Counted from the stretch's first letter, positions 1 to 9,696 are shown. The stretch: 64,000 nt of DNA from Flavobacterium sp. CBA20B-1 (GCF_028473145.1 NZ_CP092370.1:930001-994000), one strand, 5' to 3'. Notes: generated by a model not told the origin, from the letters alone. Made by a program: numbers and translations.

Positions 1-2
1 GA

Positions 3-149
3 ATTCTGGCTTATTTTTGTACTAAAACGGTTATTAAACGTTTTGAACAAACCAAATACCAAAACCCTTGGGAAAAATTTAAAAAGAAAAACATCACTTG
101 GAATTTTTCTCTATCAGGTAACGGAGTTGGGGTGATTGGGACTTTTTAG
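3..149 (+). CDS. C-terminal end of an unrecognised protein (5' partial)
   Basis: The frame is open from the left edge of the window and ends in TAG at 147-149, giving about 48 residues with a plausible composition, basic and aromatic, ending GVGVIGTF. No start codon is visible because the gene begins outside the window. The other two plus-strand frames also stop within this stretch, but their composition looks less protein-like. I do not recognise the family. It converges on the BtuF-like gene on the opposite strand. Confidence 0.45.
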   Translation: MLAYFCTKTVIKRFEQTKYQNPWEKFKKKNITWNFSLSGNGVGVIGTF

Positions 150-251
150 GGGGGTATTAATTACATTATTGCATTTATTAGTTGAATTCAAGTGAATATA
201 ACAAATCAAACAAAAAGACACCTTAATAATTTGGTATCCAAACATTTTTTA

Positions 252-1052
252 TTATGCGATACGGTTTTGTAAGGCTTTAAAATATTGAAAAGCTTTAAAC
301 AAACGTGTGCCATACCAGGAAAACATTTCACCATCAACGAATATGGTTTTTGCGTGATGTGTGGCTCTTCCAATTTCAAATGCATGCTCTTCTTTAAAAG
401 GGTAAGGTTCTGAGGAAAGCAAAACCAATTCTGGATCGCCTTGAATACGCATTTTTCTTATTTCTACTTCAGGGTATCGCCCCTCAAATTGTTCATAAAT
501 ATTTTCAAATTTGTTAAGTTTCAGCATTTCGTTTATAAATGTTTCGCTTCCTGCCGCCATATAAGGTTCGCGCCAAATTAAATACGCCGCTTTTTGCCCG
601 TTTTTTTCCTCCATAAAATGCACAAAATCATCATGGGCAAACTGTATTTTTTCTATCCACTTTTTGGCATCGGTAGTTCGTTTAAAAAGTTGTCCAAAAT
701 CGTTAATTGTTTTCAATGTATCATCAACTGTTACAATATCGGTTACAAAAACAGGGCAAATTTCTTTTAAGCTATTTACTATTTCCAATGTATTTTCTTC
801 TTTATTGGCAATGATTACATCAGGATTTAGTGCTTTTATTTTTTCGATATGTACTTTTTTTGTTCCGCCCACATTTATTTTTACCGATTTTAAATGATAT
901 GGGTGCACACAGAACTTCGTTATTCCAATAATTTGGTCTTCTAAACCCAATTCATACAAGGTTTCGGTGATTGATGGCACTAATGAAATGATTCGTTTTG
1001 GAGTTTCTTCAAAGTGGTGAATGGTTCCTAAATCGTCGGTTATTGTAATCAT
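252..1052 (-). CDS. Helical-backbone metal/cobalamin-binding protein, BtuF-like, without signal peptide
   Basis: This 266-residue protein resembles the substrate-binding domain of ABC importers for vitamin B12 or iron-siderophores (periplasmic binding protein type III fold). The N-terminal stretch containing PKRIISLVPSITETLYELG is the family hallmark, followed by ALNPDVIIANKEEN and a C-terminal helical lobe. Unlike true BtuF/FhuD proteins it has no signal peptide or lipobox, so as read it would be cytoplasmic. Cytosolic members next to housekeeping genes are common in this phylum and their ligand is uncertain. It is followed on the same strand by nothing, and pyrF lies 1 base upstream, suggesting co-transcription. 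A role in B12 handling is only an inference, although B12 control is evident 5 kb away. Confidence 0.75.
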   Translation of the reverse strand: MITITDDLGTIHHFEETPKRIISLVPSITETLYELGLEDQIIGITKFCVHPYHLKSVKINVGGTKKVHIEKIKALNPDVIIANKEENTLEIVNSLKEICPVFVTDIVTVDDTLKTINDFGQLFKRTTDAKKWIEKIQFAHDDFVHFMEEKNGQKAAYLIWREPYMAAGSETFINEMLKLNKFENIYEQFEGRYPEVEIRKMRIQGDPELVLLSSEPYPFKEEHAFEIGRATHHAKTIFVDGEMFSWYGTRLFKAFQYFKALQNRIA

Positions 1053-1053
1053 T

Positions 1054-1872
1054 TTAGTTTTGTTCTAAAATTATTTCCATGGCTTTTTGCAATTTCAATG
1101 CTTCGGTTCGGGCTGCTTCGGCAAAATCTTGTTGATTTGATGCATAAATGATTCCGCGCGATGAATTGATTAACAAACCAACTTGTTTGTTCATTCCAAA
1201 TTTGCACACATCTACTAAACTTCCGCCTTGTGCACCTACTCCGGGAACCAATAAAAATGAATCGGGAACAATGTTACGGATTTCCTTAAAATATTCTGCT
1301 TTGGTAGCGCCCACAACATACATTAAATTTTCGCTGTTTTTATAGTTTTTGGATGTTTCTAATATGGTTTGATACAATGGTTTCTCGTTTATTTCTTTGG
1401 TTTGGAAATCAAATGCACCTTCGTTCGATGTTAATGCCAGCAAAATGGTATGTTTGTTTTCAAATGCCAAAAAAGGCTCTACGGAATCTTTGCCCATGTA
1501 GGGAGCAACGGTAACTGAATCGAAGTTTAAGTCTTCTAGAAATGCTTTGGCATACATGGTGGAAGTGTTGCCAATATCGCCACGTTTTGCATCGGCTATG
1601 GTGAAAATATCTGGATAGTTTTCGTTGATGTAGTTGATTGTTTTTTCTAACGATTGCCAACCTTTTAATCCGTAGGCTTCATAGAAAGCGGTGTTGGGTT
1701 TATAGGATACACACAAATCATGGGTGGCATCGATGATGGCTTTGTTGAATTCGAAAATGGGATCGTCGGTGGCTAATAAATGATGTGGAATTTTGGTTAA
1801 ATCTACATCTAAACCAATACAAAGGAATGACTTTTTTTGCTGAATTTGCTCGTAAAGTTGTTTTGTTGTCAT
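1054..1872 (-). CDS. pyrF: Orotidine 5'-phosphate decarboxylase (type 2)
   Basis: It catalyses the last step of UMP synthesis, decarboxylation of OMP, in the cytosol. The 272-residue length and the motif [11 protein letters not shown] around residue 93-103 (the Lys and Asp residues of the catalytic DxKxxDI array) identify the longer type 2 family. The N-terminal segment FLCIGLDVD and the phosphate-binding VPGVGAQGG near residue 210 also fit. It lies directly upstream of the BtuF-like gene with a 1-base gap. Its own upstream region holds an interspersed repeat rather than an obvious promoter. Confidence 0.95.
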   Translation of the reverse strand: MTTKQLYEQIQQKKSFLCIGLDVDLTKIPHHLLATDDPIFEFNKAIIDATHDLCVSYKPNTAFYEAYGLKGWQSLEKTINYINENYPDIFTIADAKRGDIGNTSTMYAKAFLEDLNFDSVTVAPYMGKDSVEPFLAFENKHTILLALTSNEGAFDFQTKEINEKPLYQTILETSKNYKNSENLMYVVGATKAEYFKEIRNIVPDSFLLVPGVGAQGGSLVDVCKFGMNKQVGLLINSSRGIIYASNQQDFAEAARTEALKLQKAMEIILEQN

Positions 1873-1910
1873 TTTATTGAAACTTTAAAAATAGGCAAAA
1901 TGTTTGGTTT

Positions 1911-1973
1911 TAGCCCCGATTGAGTGGATTAGCCTTTGTGGAACAAAGCTATGAACGAAAGCGGGACGATGTG
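1911..1973. repeat. Interspersed palindromic intergenic repeat
   Basis: The pyrF-prfA gap holds a segment that starts TAGCCCCGAT and ends GCGGGACGAT, with complementary GC-rich ends. An internal inverted repeat at 1931-1950 (AGCcTTTGT / ACAAAGCT) forms a hairpin. From memory, elements of this pattern are frequent between genes in flavobacteria. The structure is seen directly here; membership of a repeat family is inference because no second full copy is in this window. Confidence 0.5.
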
Positions 1974-2012
1974 AAAAAAAATGCCTAATGTTTATGCTTT
2001 ATAATAGAAAAA

Positions 2013-2033
2013 AAGCCCCTTTGATAGAGGCTT
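2013..2033 (-). terminator. Rho-independent terminator of prfA
   Basis: On the minus strand a stem AAGCCTC / GGGGCTT with a short loop is followed by eight T residues, 15 bases after the prfA stop codon. Confidence 0.75.
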
Positions 2034-2047
2034 ACAAATATAGTAAA

Positions 2048-3121
2048 TTAAAATACTTCTGATTCTTTTAACTTTTCGGTGTTTGCTACAAGTTGTAGTT
2101 CATCGATAACTTTTTGAATGTTTCCGTTCATCACACCGTCTAAATCGTAGATGGTTAAACCGATACGGTGGTCGGTAACACGACCTTGCGGATAGTTGTA
2201 GGTGCGAATTTTAGCGGAACGGTCGCCTGATGATACTTGTGAATTACGCTTTTTCGCATCTTCTTCTTGCTTTTTGGCTAATTCCATTTCGTATAAACGA
2301 GAGCGCAAAACGGTTAAGGCTTTGTCTTTGTTTTTGTGTTGCGATTTCTCGTCTTGGCATTGTGCCACCAAACCTGTAGGAATGTGGGTCATACGAACAG
2401 CTGATTTTGTGGTATTTACCGACTGACCTCCGGGACCAGATGAACAAAAGAAATCGATACGCACATCGTTCATATCAATTTGTACATCGAATTCTTCGGC
2501 TTCGGGTAGAACCATAACCGTAGCTGCAGATGTGTGCACACGGCCTTGGGTTTCGGTTTGCGGCACACGTTGCACACGGTGAACGCCTGCTTCGAACTTT
2601 AAGGTTCCGTAAACGTCTTCGCCGGTTACTTCGAAAATAACCTCTTTGAAACCGCCAGATGTTCCTTCGTTTAAATCTACAACCGATGTTCTCCAGCCTT
2701 TGTTTTCGCAATATTTGGTGTACATGCGGAATAAATCGCCGGCAAAGATAGATGCTTCATCACCTCCTGTTCCTGCACGGATTTCAACCATTACGTTTTT
2801 AGCGTCTTCCGGATCTTTTGGAATCAGCATAAACTTGATTTCTTCTTCTAGTTCGGGTAAGCGTGTTTGGGCTTCGTCTAACTGCATTTTTGCCATTTCA
2901 ACCATTTCTGCATCGCTGCCATCGGCAATGATTTCTTTGGCTTCGTCGATATTTCCAACTACGTTTATATATTCCTCGCGTTTTTCAACCAAGGCTTTTA
3001 AGTCTTTGTATTCTTTGTTTAATTGTACATAACGTTTTTGATCGGCGATAACATCTGGCTGAATAATCAAGTCAGAAACCTCATCATAACGTTGTTTTAC
3101 ATATTGTAAACGATCTAACAT
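2048..3121 (-). CDS. prfA: Peptide chain release factor 1
   Basis: RF1 recognises UAA and UAG stop codons and triggers peptide release on the ribosome. The protein has the coiled N-terminal domain, the RF1-type anticodon-mimic tripeptide PQT within [14 protein letters not shown], the RF1 signature [10 protein letters not shown], and the universal GGQ motif in [11 protein letters not shown] near residue 227. Length is 357 residues from [10 protein letters not shown], the usual RF1 start. A longer open frame runs to 3178 but adds 19 atypical residues, so I chose the ATG at 3121; another ATG lies immediately before it at 3124. A terminator follows at 2013-2033. Confidence 0.95.
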   Translation of the reverse strand: MLDRLQYVKQRYDEVSDLIIQPDVIADQKRYVQLNKEYKDLKALVEKREEYINVVGNIDEAKEIIADGSDAEMVEMAKMQLDEAQTRLPELEEEIKFMLIPKDPEDAKNVMVEIRAGTGGDEASIFAGDLFRMYTKYCENKGWRTSVVDLNEGTSGGFKEVIFEVTGEDVYGTLKFEAGVHRVQRVPQTETQGRVHTSAATVMVLPEAEEFDVQIDMNDVRIDFFCSSGPGGQSVNTTKSAVRMTHIPTGLVAQCQDEKSQHKNKDKALTVLRSRLYEMELAKKQEEDAKKRNSQVSSGDRSAKIRTYNYPQGRVTDHRIGLTIYDLDGVMNGNIQKVIDELQLVANTEKLKESEVF

Positions 3122-3209
3122 CATAAATTGAACATTTTCAGTTTGCAAATTTACGAAAAAAGCCAATGCAAAAGGCATTGATTTTATGAAATATTATGCG
3201 AAATTTCTG

Positions 3210-3728
3210 TTAATTCCATCTAACTTTTAAATCGCGAAATTCAAAATTTGAATTAAAGCCGTTTACTGCATATTTCTTAGTTTTAGAAACTGCTTTAAAT
3301 TTTAGAAGTTTTAAGAAAAGAGGTTTGTTTTTTATATCATTGAACGAAAATGTTAGTTTCAATGGTACATTTTGTGACAATTCTGTATTGGCACTGCTTG
3401 ATTTTATGAAATCTACTTTGTATTCATTTCCTTCTAAATCAATTATTGAAAAATCTTTTAAATACAAGCTTAAATATTCGGTTTTAGTTGCTACTAAAAA
3501 CGTGATTTGTATGTTTTTATCTTTAGCGTTTCCTTTAATATCTGTAATTTGAAAAAGCAAATTGTCTTTTTCAACTTCTACGATTGGCTTATTGATATCG
3601 AGTATCTTCTTTATATATTGGTTTTCGGTTGTTAAAGTTGCATTTTCTAATTTGAAAGCATCACATTCTTTTTGTGCATAAATATTTAAGCCTAAAAAGA
3701 GGGTAATAAGTAGTAAACATTTTTTCAT
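3210..3728 (-). CDS. Small secreted protein of unknown function
   Basis: The 172-residue product begins with a clear Sec signal peptide (MKKCLLLITLFLGLNIYAQ, cleavage expected after the final Ala or before Gln). The mature part is rich in beta-strand-like alternations and Lys/Asn, with no cysteine motif or enzyme signature that I recognise. The composition resembles DUF4138/immunoglobulin-like proteins only vaguely, so no family is claimed. It lies between prfA and nrdJ on the same strand, with about 65-90 base gaps, and is probably exported to the periplasm. Confidence 0.7.
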   Translation of the reverse strand: MKKCLLLITLFLGLNIYAQKECDAFKLENATLTTENQYIKKILDINKPIVEVEKDNLLFQITDIKGNAKDKNIQITFLVATKTEYLSLYLKDFSIIDLEGNEYKVDFIKSSSANTELSQNVPLKLTFSFNDIKNKPLFLKLLKFKAVSKTKKYAVNGFNSNFEFRDLKVRWN

Positions 3729-3752
3729 GATTTTTGTTTTAAATATACAAAA

Positions 3753-3774
3753 AAAGGAACTATAAAGCTCCTTT
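3753..3774 (-). terminator. Terminator downstream of nrdJ
   Basis: The minus strand carries AAAGGAGC / GTTCCTTT (one G-U pair) with a 6-base loop followed by a T run, 20 bases after the nrdJ stop. Confidence 0.7.
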
Positions 3775-3793
3775 CTTTTTTATTATTGAATGA

Positions 3794-6362
3794 TTACCCA
3801 CATTTAGAAGATCCGCAATCTTTACAGGTTAAACAGCCTTCTTGATACATTAAGTTGGTGGAATTACAGTTGCTGCATTTCTGTCCGTTGGCTTCGGTTC
3901 CGTCTGGCACAAAGCGTTTTAATGCGCGTGCCACTCCGTTTTTCCAGGTGTTGATTGATTCGTTATCTAACTGTAATGAGTTGATTAAATCTACTACGTT
4001 TTCAATTTTCATTCCGTGGCGTAAGGTACCCGAAATTAATTTTGCATAGTTCCAGAAAACAGGGTCAAATCGATACGATAATCCTTCAATTGTTGTTTTA
4101 TAACCACGTTGGTTTACATATTGAAAATCATATCGAGAGTTTCCGTTTTCATCGCGGTTTTTAATAATAAACCCATTGTTTACCCATCGCGGAATTAAGA
4201 TTCCATCTTCATCATCGGCTAAACCGGTGAAAATTTCGTAGGGATGGTTGTCTATTTTACCAATAAATGCAATCCATTTTTCTTTGTTGTTTTGAAAACG
4301 AACTACATCTGCTTCTAAAATTTGTGGACGTTTTGTTGGGAACGAAACTTCGTTTTCTGCTAGCGTTTCGGTTTTCTTTTCTTCTTTTTTGTCGTTTGAA
4401 ATCAATACACCTGAACGAGAACCGTCGCGATATACAGTTACCCCTTTACAACCTACTTCCCAAGCTTTCATATACAATTGACCTACCAATTCTTCGGTTA
4501 CATCATTTGGCACATTAATGGTTACAGAAATAGAGTGATCTACCCATTTTTGAATAGCACCTTGCATTTCCACTTTACTAATATAATCTACATCGTTTGA
4601 AGTGGCTTTGTAATAAGGTGATTTTTCAATTAAAACGTTGATTTCTTCTTGTGTGTAATTTTTATCGGTATCTATACCGTTTACTTCCATCCACATTTTA
4701 AATTTATGGTGAAAAACCACATATTCTTCCCAAGAATCTCCTACTTCATCTACAAAATCAACTCGAACATCTTTATCGTTTGGATTTACTTTTCTACGGC
4801 GTTTATAAACAGGCAAGAAAACCGGCTCGATACCCGATGTGGTTTGCGACAAAATTGATGTGGAACCTGTTGGCGCAATGGTTAATAAGGCAATATTTCT
4901 ACGTCCGTATTCTTGCATATCGTTATACAATTCCGGGTCGTTTTCTTTAATACGCAGCGCAAATGGGTTGTTTAATTCGCGTTTTGCGTCGTAAATTGCA
5001 AAAGCACCACGCTCTTTCGCCATTTCTACTGATGAACGATATGCTGCTAAAGCCAATGTTTTATGTAGGTTTACAGAGAATTCGTTTCCTTCTTTAGAAC
5101 CATAGCGAATACCTAATGCAGCCAACATATCGCCTTCTGCGGTAATTCCAACTCCTGTTCTGCGACCTTCTTCTGCTTTTTTGCGAATTTCAATCCACAA
5201 ATTTCTTTCAATGCGTTTTACTTCTGCTTCTTCTGGATCTTCGTCGATTTTTTCAATGATAGCATCGATTTTTTCTAATTCTAAATCAATAATATCATCC
5301 ATCATTCGCTGTGCAATTGCTACGTGTTTTTTGAACAATTCAAAATCGAAATAAGCATCGGCAGTAAACGGATTTACCACATACGAGAACAAATTAATTG
5401 CCAACAAACGACATGAATCGTAAGCACACAAAGGAATTTCACCACATGGATTTGTTGATAATGTTTTGTAACCTAAATCGGCATAACAATCTGGTAATGA
5501 TTCGTTGATGATGGTGTCCCAGAACAAAATTCCTGGTTCGGCAGATTTCCATGCGTTGTGAACGATTTTTTTCCACAATTCTGCAGCATTCAATTCTTTA
5601 GAAAACTTTGGATTTTGTGAGAAAATCGGGTATTTTTGGGTATAAACTTCATTGTTCTGAACGGCTTTCATAAAAGCATCGTCAATTCGAACCGAAACAT
5701 TTGCACCAGTTACTTTTCCTTGTTCTAGTTTTGCATCAATAAAACCTTCTGCATCGGGATGATTCACCGATACCGAAAGCATTAATGCTCCACGGCGACC
5801 GTCTTGGGCTACTTCGCGGGTTGAGTTGGAAAAACGCTCCATAAACGGAACCAAACCTGTAGATGTTAAAGCAGAGTTTTTTACTGGAGAACCTTTTGGA
5901 CGAATGTGAGACAAATCATGCCCTACTCCACCGCGACGCTTCATTAGTTGTACTTGCTCTTGATCAATTTTCATAATACCACCATACGAATCGCTTTGCC
6001 CATTGTTTCCAATCACGAAACAGTTTGATAAGGAAGCTATTTGAAACGGATTTCCAATACCCGTCATTGGACTTCCTTGCGGAATGATATAGGTAAAATT
6101 CTTAATTAATTCAAAAACTTGTTCTTCGCTCATTGGGTTGGCATATTTTGCTTCTACACGAGCAATTTCTGATGCAATACGGCGATGCATATCATCAGGT
6201 GTTTTTTCATAGATATTCCCCTGCGAATCTTTCAATGCATATTTGTTCACAAAAACAGTTGCTGCCAATACATCGCCCTTAAAGTATGCTGTTGAAGCTT
6301 TTATTGCTTCTTCATTGGTGTACGTTTTTTTTTGCCTCTAAAACGTCTGGTGCTAATTCCAT
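3794..6362 (-). pseudogene. nrdJ: Adenosylcobalamin-dependent ribonucleotide reductase (class II), apparent frameshift near the N-terminus
   Basis: Class II reductase makes deoxynucleotides using adenosylcobalamin to generate the thiyl radical and needs no separate radical subunit. Diagnostic segments are SLSNCFVIGNNG, the active-site NPCGEIPL, RRNIALLTIAPTGSTS and the C-terminal zinc-ribbon-like tail CSNCNSTN...CKDCGSSKCG. The continuous frame starts at an ATG at 6268, but the typical N-terminus lies upstream in another frame. From the ATG at 6362 it reads MELAPDVLEAKK, then meets a run of nine A residues (plus-strand T run 6325-6333). With eight A residues it would continue KTYTNEEAIKASTAYFKGDV into the main frame. 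This is either a sequencing error, a real mutation, or a transcriptional slippage site; the rest of the gene is intact. A start at 6268 would lose about 32 residues. It is divergent from nrdBA. Confidence 0.88.
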
Positions 6363-6771
6363 AGTATATTTTTTAAATTTTTCTCTCTGTTTAATATCTT
6401 CAAAAACAAGGAAGTAAAACCTATCTTTACATCAATTGTTCGAACCATAAAAATACAAACTTTTATATTACAAAATTAAAATAATTAAAAAAAAGATAAA
6501 AAGTTATCAACAACTGTTTATTATTCAAAAAATATAAAAGTTATCAAAAAAAACAACCCAACAAACTATATATCAATATACTAACAAAAATAAAAATTAA
6601 AAAAGTTTACAAATTTTGAAAACAAAAATTAAACATAAATTTTCATAATTGAAAACCATTGCTAATCAAACAACTAACAATATTAACAAAAATTGTTCAT
6701 AACTTAATGGTTAAAAAACATACAAAATAGCTTTTAATAAAGTATTTTTGGCATAACTATTTTTACAATTT
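6363..6771. other. Divergent intergenic region between nrdJ and nrdBA
   Basis: About 400 very AT-rich bases with no coding frame. A -7 element TATTTTTG lies at 6743-6750 on the plus strand, placing a start site just before the riboswitch; no matching TTG is seen 19 bases upstream of it. No clear minus-strand promoter of the standard form was found for nrdJ. Many A/T tracts are present, but no other structure. Confidence 0.5.
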
Positions 6772-6900
6772 ATAGAGAATCAAGTGGAAACCTTGAACTG
6801 TTGCGCAACTGTAAATAAGTAGTAATACTTGTGAGTCAGACCTCTCGTAAAAATACAGCGTTGCTTTTCGCACCTAAAAGTAAATGGCTAGAACTCTTTC
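6772..6900 (+). ncRNA. Cobalamin riboswitch in the nrdB leader
   Basis: The leader contains the conserved cobalamin aptamer elements in the right order: an AGAGAATCAAGTGGAAACC-type segment, the near-invariant CGCAACTGTAA at 6804-6814, and a B12-box-like GAGTCAGAcctctcg at 6833-6847. It precedes the B12-independent reductase genes. By analogy with known B12-riboswitch control of class I reductases, B12 binding should switch nrdBA off when the B12-dependent NrdJ can work. The exact ends and the pairing of the distal domain are approximate. Confidence 0.82.
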
Positions 6901-6954
6901 TTTTTATATGGACGTTTTCTATAAAATTTACTTCTTTATTGTTCCATATAAAAA
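6901..6954 (+). promoter_or_regulatory. Hairpin in front of nrdB, candidate riboswitch expression platform
   Basis: An 11-base perfect inverted repeat, TTTTTATATGG at 6901-6911 and CCATATAAAAA at 6944-6954, ends 9 bases before the nrdB ATG at 6964. There is no long T run after it, so it looks more like a translation-blocking stem than an intrinsic terminator. Its coupling to the aptamer is inference. Confidence 0.5.
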
Positions 6955-6963
6955 TTAAAAGTT

Positions 6964-7938
6964 ATGAGTATTTTTTCTAAACGTGTTAATTACAAACCAT
7001 TTGAATATCCAGAGATTTTAGAGTTTACCAATGCGATTAACAAATCGTTTTGGGTGCATTCCGAAGTAGATTTTACTGCCGATGTTCAAGATTTCCACTC
7101 ACATTTATCGCCTATCGAGCAAGAAATTGTGAAGCGCAGTTTGCTGGCAATTGCCCAGATCGAAGTAAATGTAAAAACGTTTTGGGGCAATTTATACACC
7201 CATTTGCCAAAGCCTGAATTTAATGGTTTGGGAAGCACGTTTGCCGAGTGCGAATTTCGTCATTCTGAAGCTTATTCTCGTTTGTTAGAGGTTTTGGGCT
7301 ACAACAATGCTTTTGAAAACGTGGTACAAATTCCGGTGATTAAAAAACGTATTGATTATTTATCAAATGCTTTAAAACACTCCAAAGCAGAAGACAAGAA
7401 AGATTACTTAAAATCACTGATTTTATTTACTATTTTAATTGAAAATGTATCGCTTTTTAGTCAATTTGCCATTATTTTATCGTTTACACGCTTTAAAGGT
7501 GCCATGAAAAATGTAAGTAATATTATTGCATGGACATCTGTTGACGAGCAAATTCATGCAAATGCCGGGATTTATATCATCAATAAAATAAAAGAAGAAT
7601 TTCCCGATTATTTTGACGTTGCTACGGTTGAAGAAATCAATCAAATTGTAAAAGAATCAATCGAAATCGAAAGTGAAATTCTAGATTGGATTTTTGAATT
7701 TGGCGAATTAGAAACCATTTCTAAAAAGAATTTATTGAATTTTATGAAGTTTCGTTTAGATGAAAGCATGGTAAAAATTGGTTTAAAGAAATTGTTTTTT
7801 GTGAGCGATGACGCTTACCAGCCCATGATTTGGTTTGAAGAGGAAATTTTTGCAAACAGTTTAGACGATTTCTTTGCAAAACGTCCGGTTGATTATACCA
7901 AACACGATAAAAGTATTACTGCCGACGATTTATTTTAA
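6964..7938 (+). CDS. nrdB: Class I ribonucleotide reductase, radical-generating beta subunit
   Basis: NrdB houses the dimetal-oxygen cofactor and tyrosyl radical that starts catalysis in NrdA. The 324 residues contain the metal ligands in order: E67, E97 and H100 (in CEFRHSEAY), E160 (LIENVS), E195 and H198 (DEQIH). Y104 sits seven residues after E97, the spacing of the radical tyrosine in classical NrdB, so the radical site looks intact. The first ligand is Glu rather than the Asp of E. coli. No ATP-cone is fused to either end. It is preceded by the cobalamin riboswitch and followed 96 bases later by nrdA, so the two form one regulated unit. Confidence 0.95.
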   Translation: MSIFSKRVNYKPFEYPEILEFTNAINKSFWVHSEVDFTADVQDFHSHLSPIEQEIVKRSLLAIAQIEVNVKTFWGNLYTHLPKPEFNGLGSTFAECEFRHSEAYSRLLEVLGYNNAFENVVQIPVIKKRIDYLSNALKHSKAEDKKDYLKSLILFTILIENVSLFSQFAIILSFTRFKGAMKNVSNIIAWTSVDEQIHANAGIYIINKIKEEFPDYFDVATVEEINQIVKESIEIESEILDWIFEFGELETISKKNLLNFMKFRLDESMVKIGLKKLFFVSDDAYQPMIWFEEEIFANSLDDFFAKRPVDYTKHDKSITADDLF

Positions 7939-8034
7939 AGCAGCAGCAAACAATTATATTACACACATCAATTGATTCACCGATTAAGAAAGTTAAATCT
8001 TGGATAGATCGAACATTTAAAAATAAAATCAACT

Positions 8035-9681
8035 ATGGAAAGACTATGGTGGCTTAACGAAGAAAGCGAGCAAATATTAAACCGCGGATACCTTTTAAAA
8101 GGCGAAACTCCGCAAAAAGCCATTGAGCGCGTTGCCAATGCCGCAGCAAAACAATTATACAAACCCGAATTGGCCGAAGCTTTCATTGAAATGATTGAAA
8201 AAGGTTGGATGAGTTTATCCTCACCTATCTGGGCAAATATGGGAACCGAACGCGGTTTACCCATTTCGTGTTTCAATGTGTATGTTCCTGATAATATCGA
8301 GGGAATTACCCACAAATTAGGCGAAGTGATTATGCAAACCAAGATTGGTGGCGGTACAAGTGGCTATTTTGGTGAATTGCGCGAACGCGGAAGTGCCGTT
8401 ACCGATAACGGCAAAAGTAGTGGTGCGGTAAGCTTTATGAAATTGTTCGATACTGCGATGGATACCATTTCGCAAGGCGGTGTGCGCCGTGGTGCTTTTG
8501 CTGCTTATTTGGATATTGATCACGACGATATTAAAGAATTTTTAGATATAAAAAACATCGGAAATCCCATCCAGAATCTATTTACAGGTGTTTGCGTACC
8601 CGATTATTGGATGCAAGACATGATTGATGGCGACAAAGAAAAACGAGAAGTTTGGGCGAAAGTTTTAGAAAGCCGCCAGCAAAAAGGATTGCCTTATATT
8701 TTCTTTACAGACAACGTGAACCGAAACAAACCAGAGGTGTATAAAGACAAAGAAATGCCAATTTATGCAAGTAACCTTTGTTCTGAAATTGCATTGCCTT
8801 CATCAAAAGAAGAGTCGTTTGTTTGCTGCTTATCATCAATGAATTTAGAGTTGTATGATGAATGGAAAGATACCGAAGCGGTTAAATTGGCAACTTACTT
8901 TTTAGATGCAGTAATCAGTGAATTTACTGCAAAAACCGAAGGAAATTATTACTTAAAATCGGCGCATAATTTCGCTAAAAATCATCGTGCTTTAGGTTTA
9001 GGTGTTATGGGATGGCATTCGTATCTACAAAAAAACATGATTTCGTTTGAAAGTTTAGAAGCTAAAATGCTTACCAATCAAATTTTCAAAGAAATAGAAG
9101 ACAAAGCATTAAAAGCGTCTCAAGATTTAGCTCGAATTTACGGTGAACCATCCGTATTAAAAGGATACGGGCGTAGAAACACTACCTTACTTGCAATTGC
9201 ACCTACAACATCTTCATCGGCCATTTTAGGACAAACATCTCCTGGAATTGAACCTTTTAGCAGCAATTATTACAAAGCAGGTTTGGCAAAAGGAAACTTT
9301 ATGCGCAAAAACAAATATTTGAAAGCACTCTTAGAAGAAAAAGGTCTTGACACCGAAGAAACTTGGAGAAGCATTATGTTAAACCACGGAAGCGTGCAAC
9401 ATCTACCAGAGCTGAATCAAGAGGAAAAAGATGTTTTTAAAACGTTTAAAGAAATCAGTCAGTACGAAATTATTTTGCAGGCATCTATCCGTCAAAAATA
9501 CATTGATCAAGCACAAAGCTTAAACATCAATATTCCGTCAAACCTTCCTGTGAAAGAAGTAAATAGATTGTTAATAGAAGCTTGGAAATTAGGTGTTAAA
9601 ACATTGTATTATCAACGCAGCCAGAGTGTATCAAAAGAATTTGTAAATAATTTAGTTACTTGTACAAGTTGCGAAGCATAA
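8035..9681 (+). CDS. nrdA: Class I ribonucleotide reductase, catalytic alpha subunit without ATP-cone
   Basis: NrdA reduces ribonucleotides using the radical supplied by NrdB. Family motifs are GGGTSGYFGELRERGSAV, the active-site loop NLCSEIALP, SSMNLELYDEW, and RRNTTLLAIAPTTSSSAILG, with the C-terminal redox pair in CTSCEA. The length of 548 residues is short: the protein begins directly with the catalytic ten-stranded barrel region and lacks the roughly 90-residue N-terminal ATP-cone that gives overall dATP control in classical NrdA. Substrate-specificity control may remain. It is expressed with nrdB under the B12 riboswitch. Confidence 0.93.
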   Translation: MERLWWLNEESEQILNRGYLLKGETPQKAIERVANAAAKQLYKPELAEAFIEMIEKGWMSLSSPIWANMGTERGLPISCFNVYVPDNIEGITHKLGEVIMQTKIGGGTSGYFGELRERGSAVTDNGKSSGAVSFMKLFDTAMDTISQGGVRRGAFAAYLDIDHDDIKEFLDIKNIGNPIQNLFTGVCVPDYWMQDMIDGDKEKREVWAKVLESRQQKGLPYIFFTDNVNRNKPEVYKDKEMPIYASNLCSEIALPSSKEESFVCCLSSMNLELYDEWKDTEAVKLATYFLDAVISEFTAKTEGNYYLKSAHNFAKNHRALGLGVMGWHSYLQKNMISFESLEAKMLTNQIFKEIEDKALKASQDLARIYGEPSVLKGYGRRNTTLLAIAPTTSSSAILGQTSPGIEPFSSNYYKAGLAKGNFMRKNKYLKALLEEKGLDTEETWRSIMLNHGSVQHLPELNQEEKDVFKTFKEISQYEIILQASIRQKYIDQAQSLNINIPSNLPVKEVNRLLIEAWKLGVKTLYYQRSQSVSKEFVNNLVTCTSCEA

Positions 9682-9696
9682 AAACAATCCTTAAAA

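Noticed and set aside
3122..3178. Upstream start for prfA
   Set aside because: It adds 19 atypical residues before the standard MLDRLQ start of RF1.
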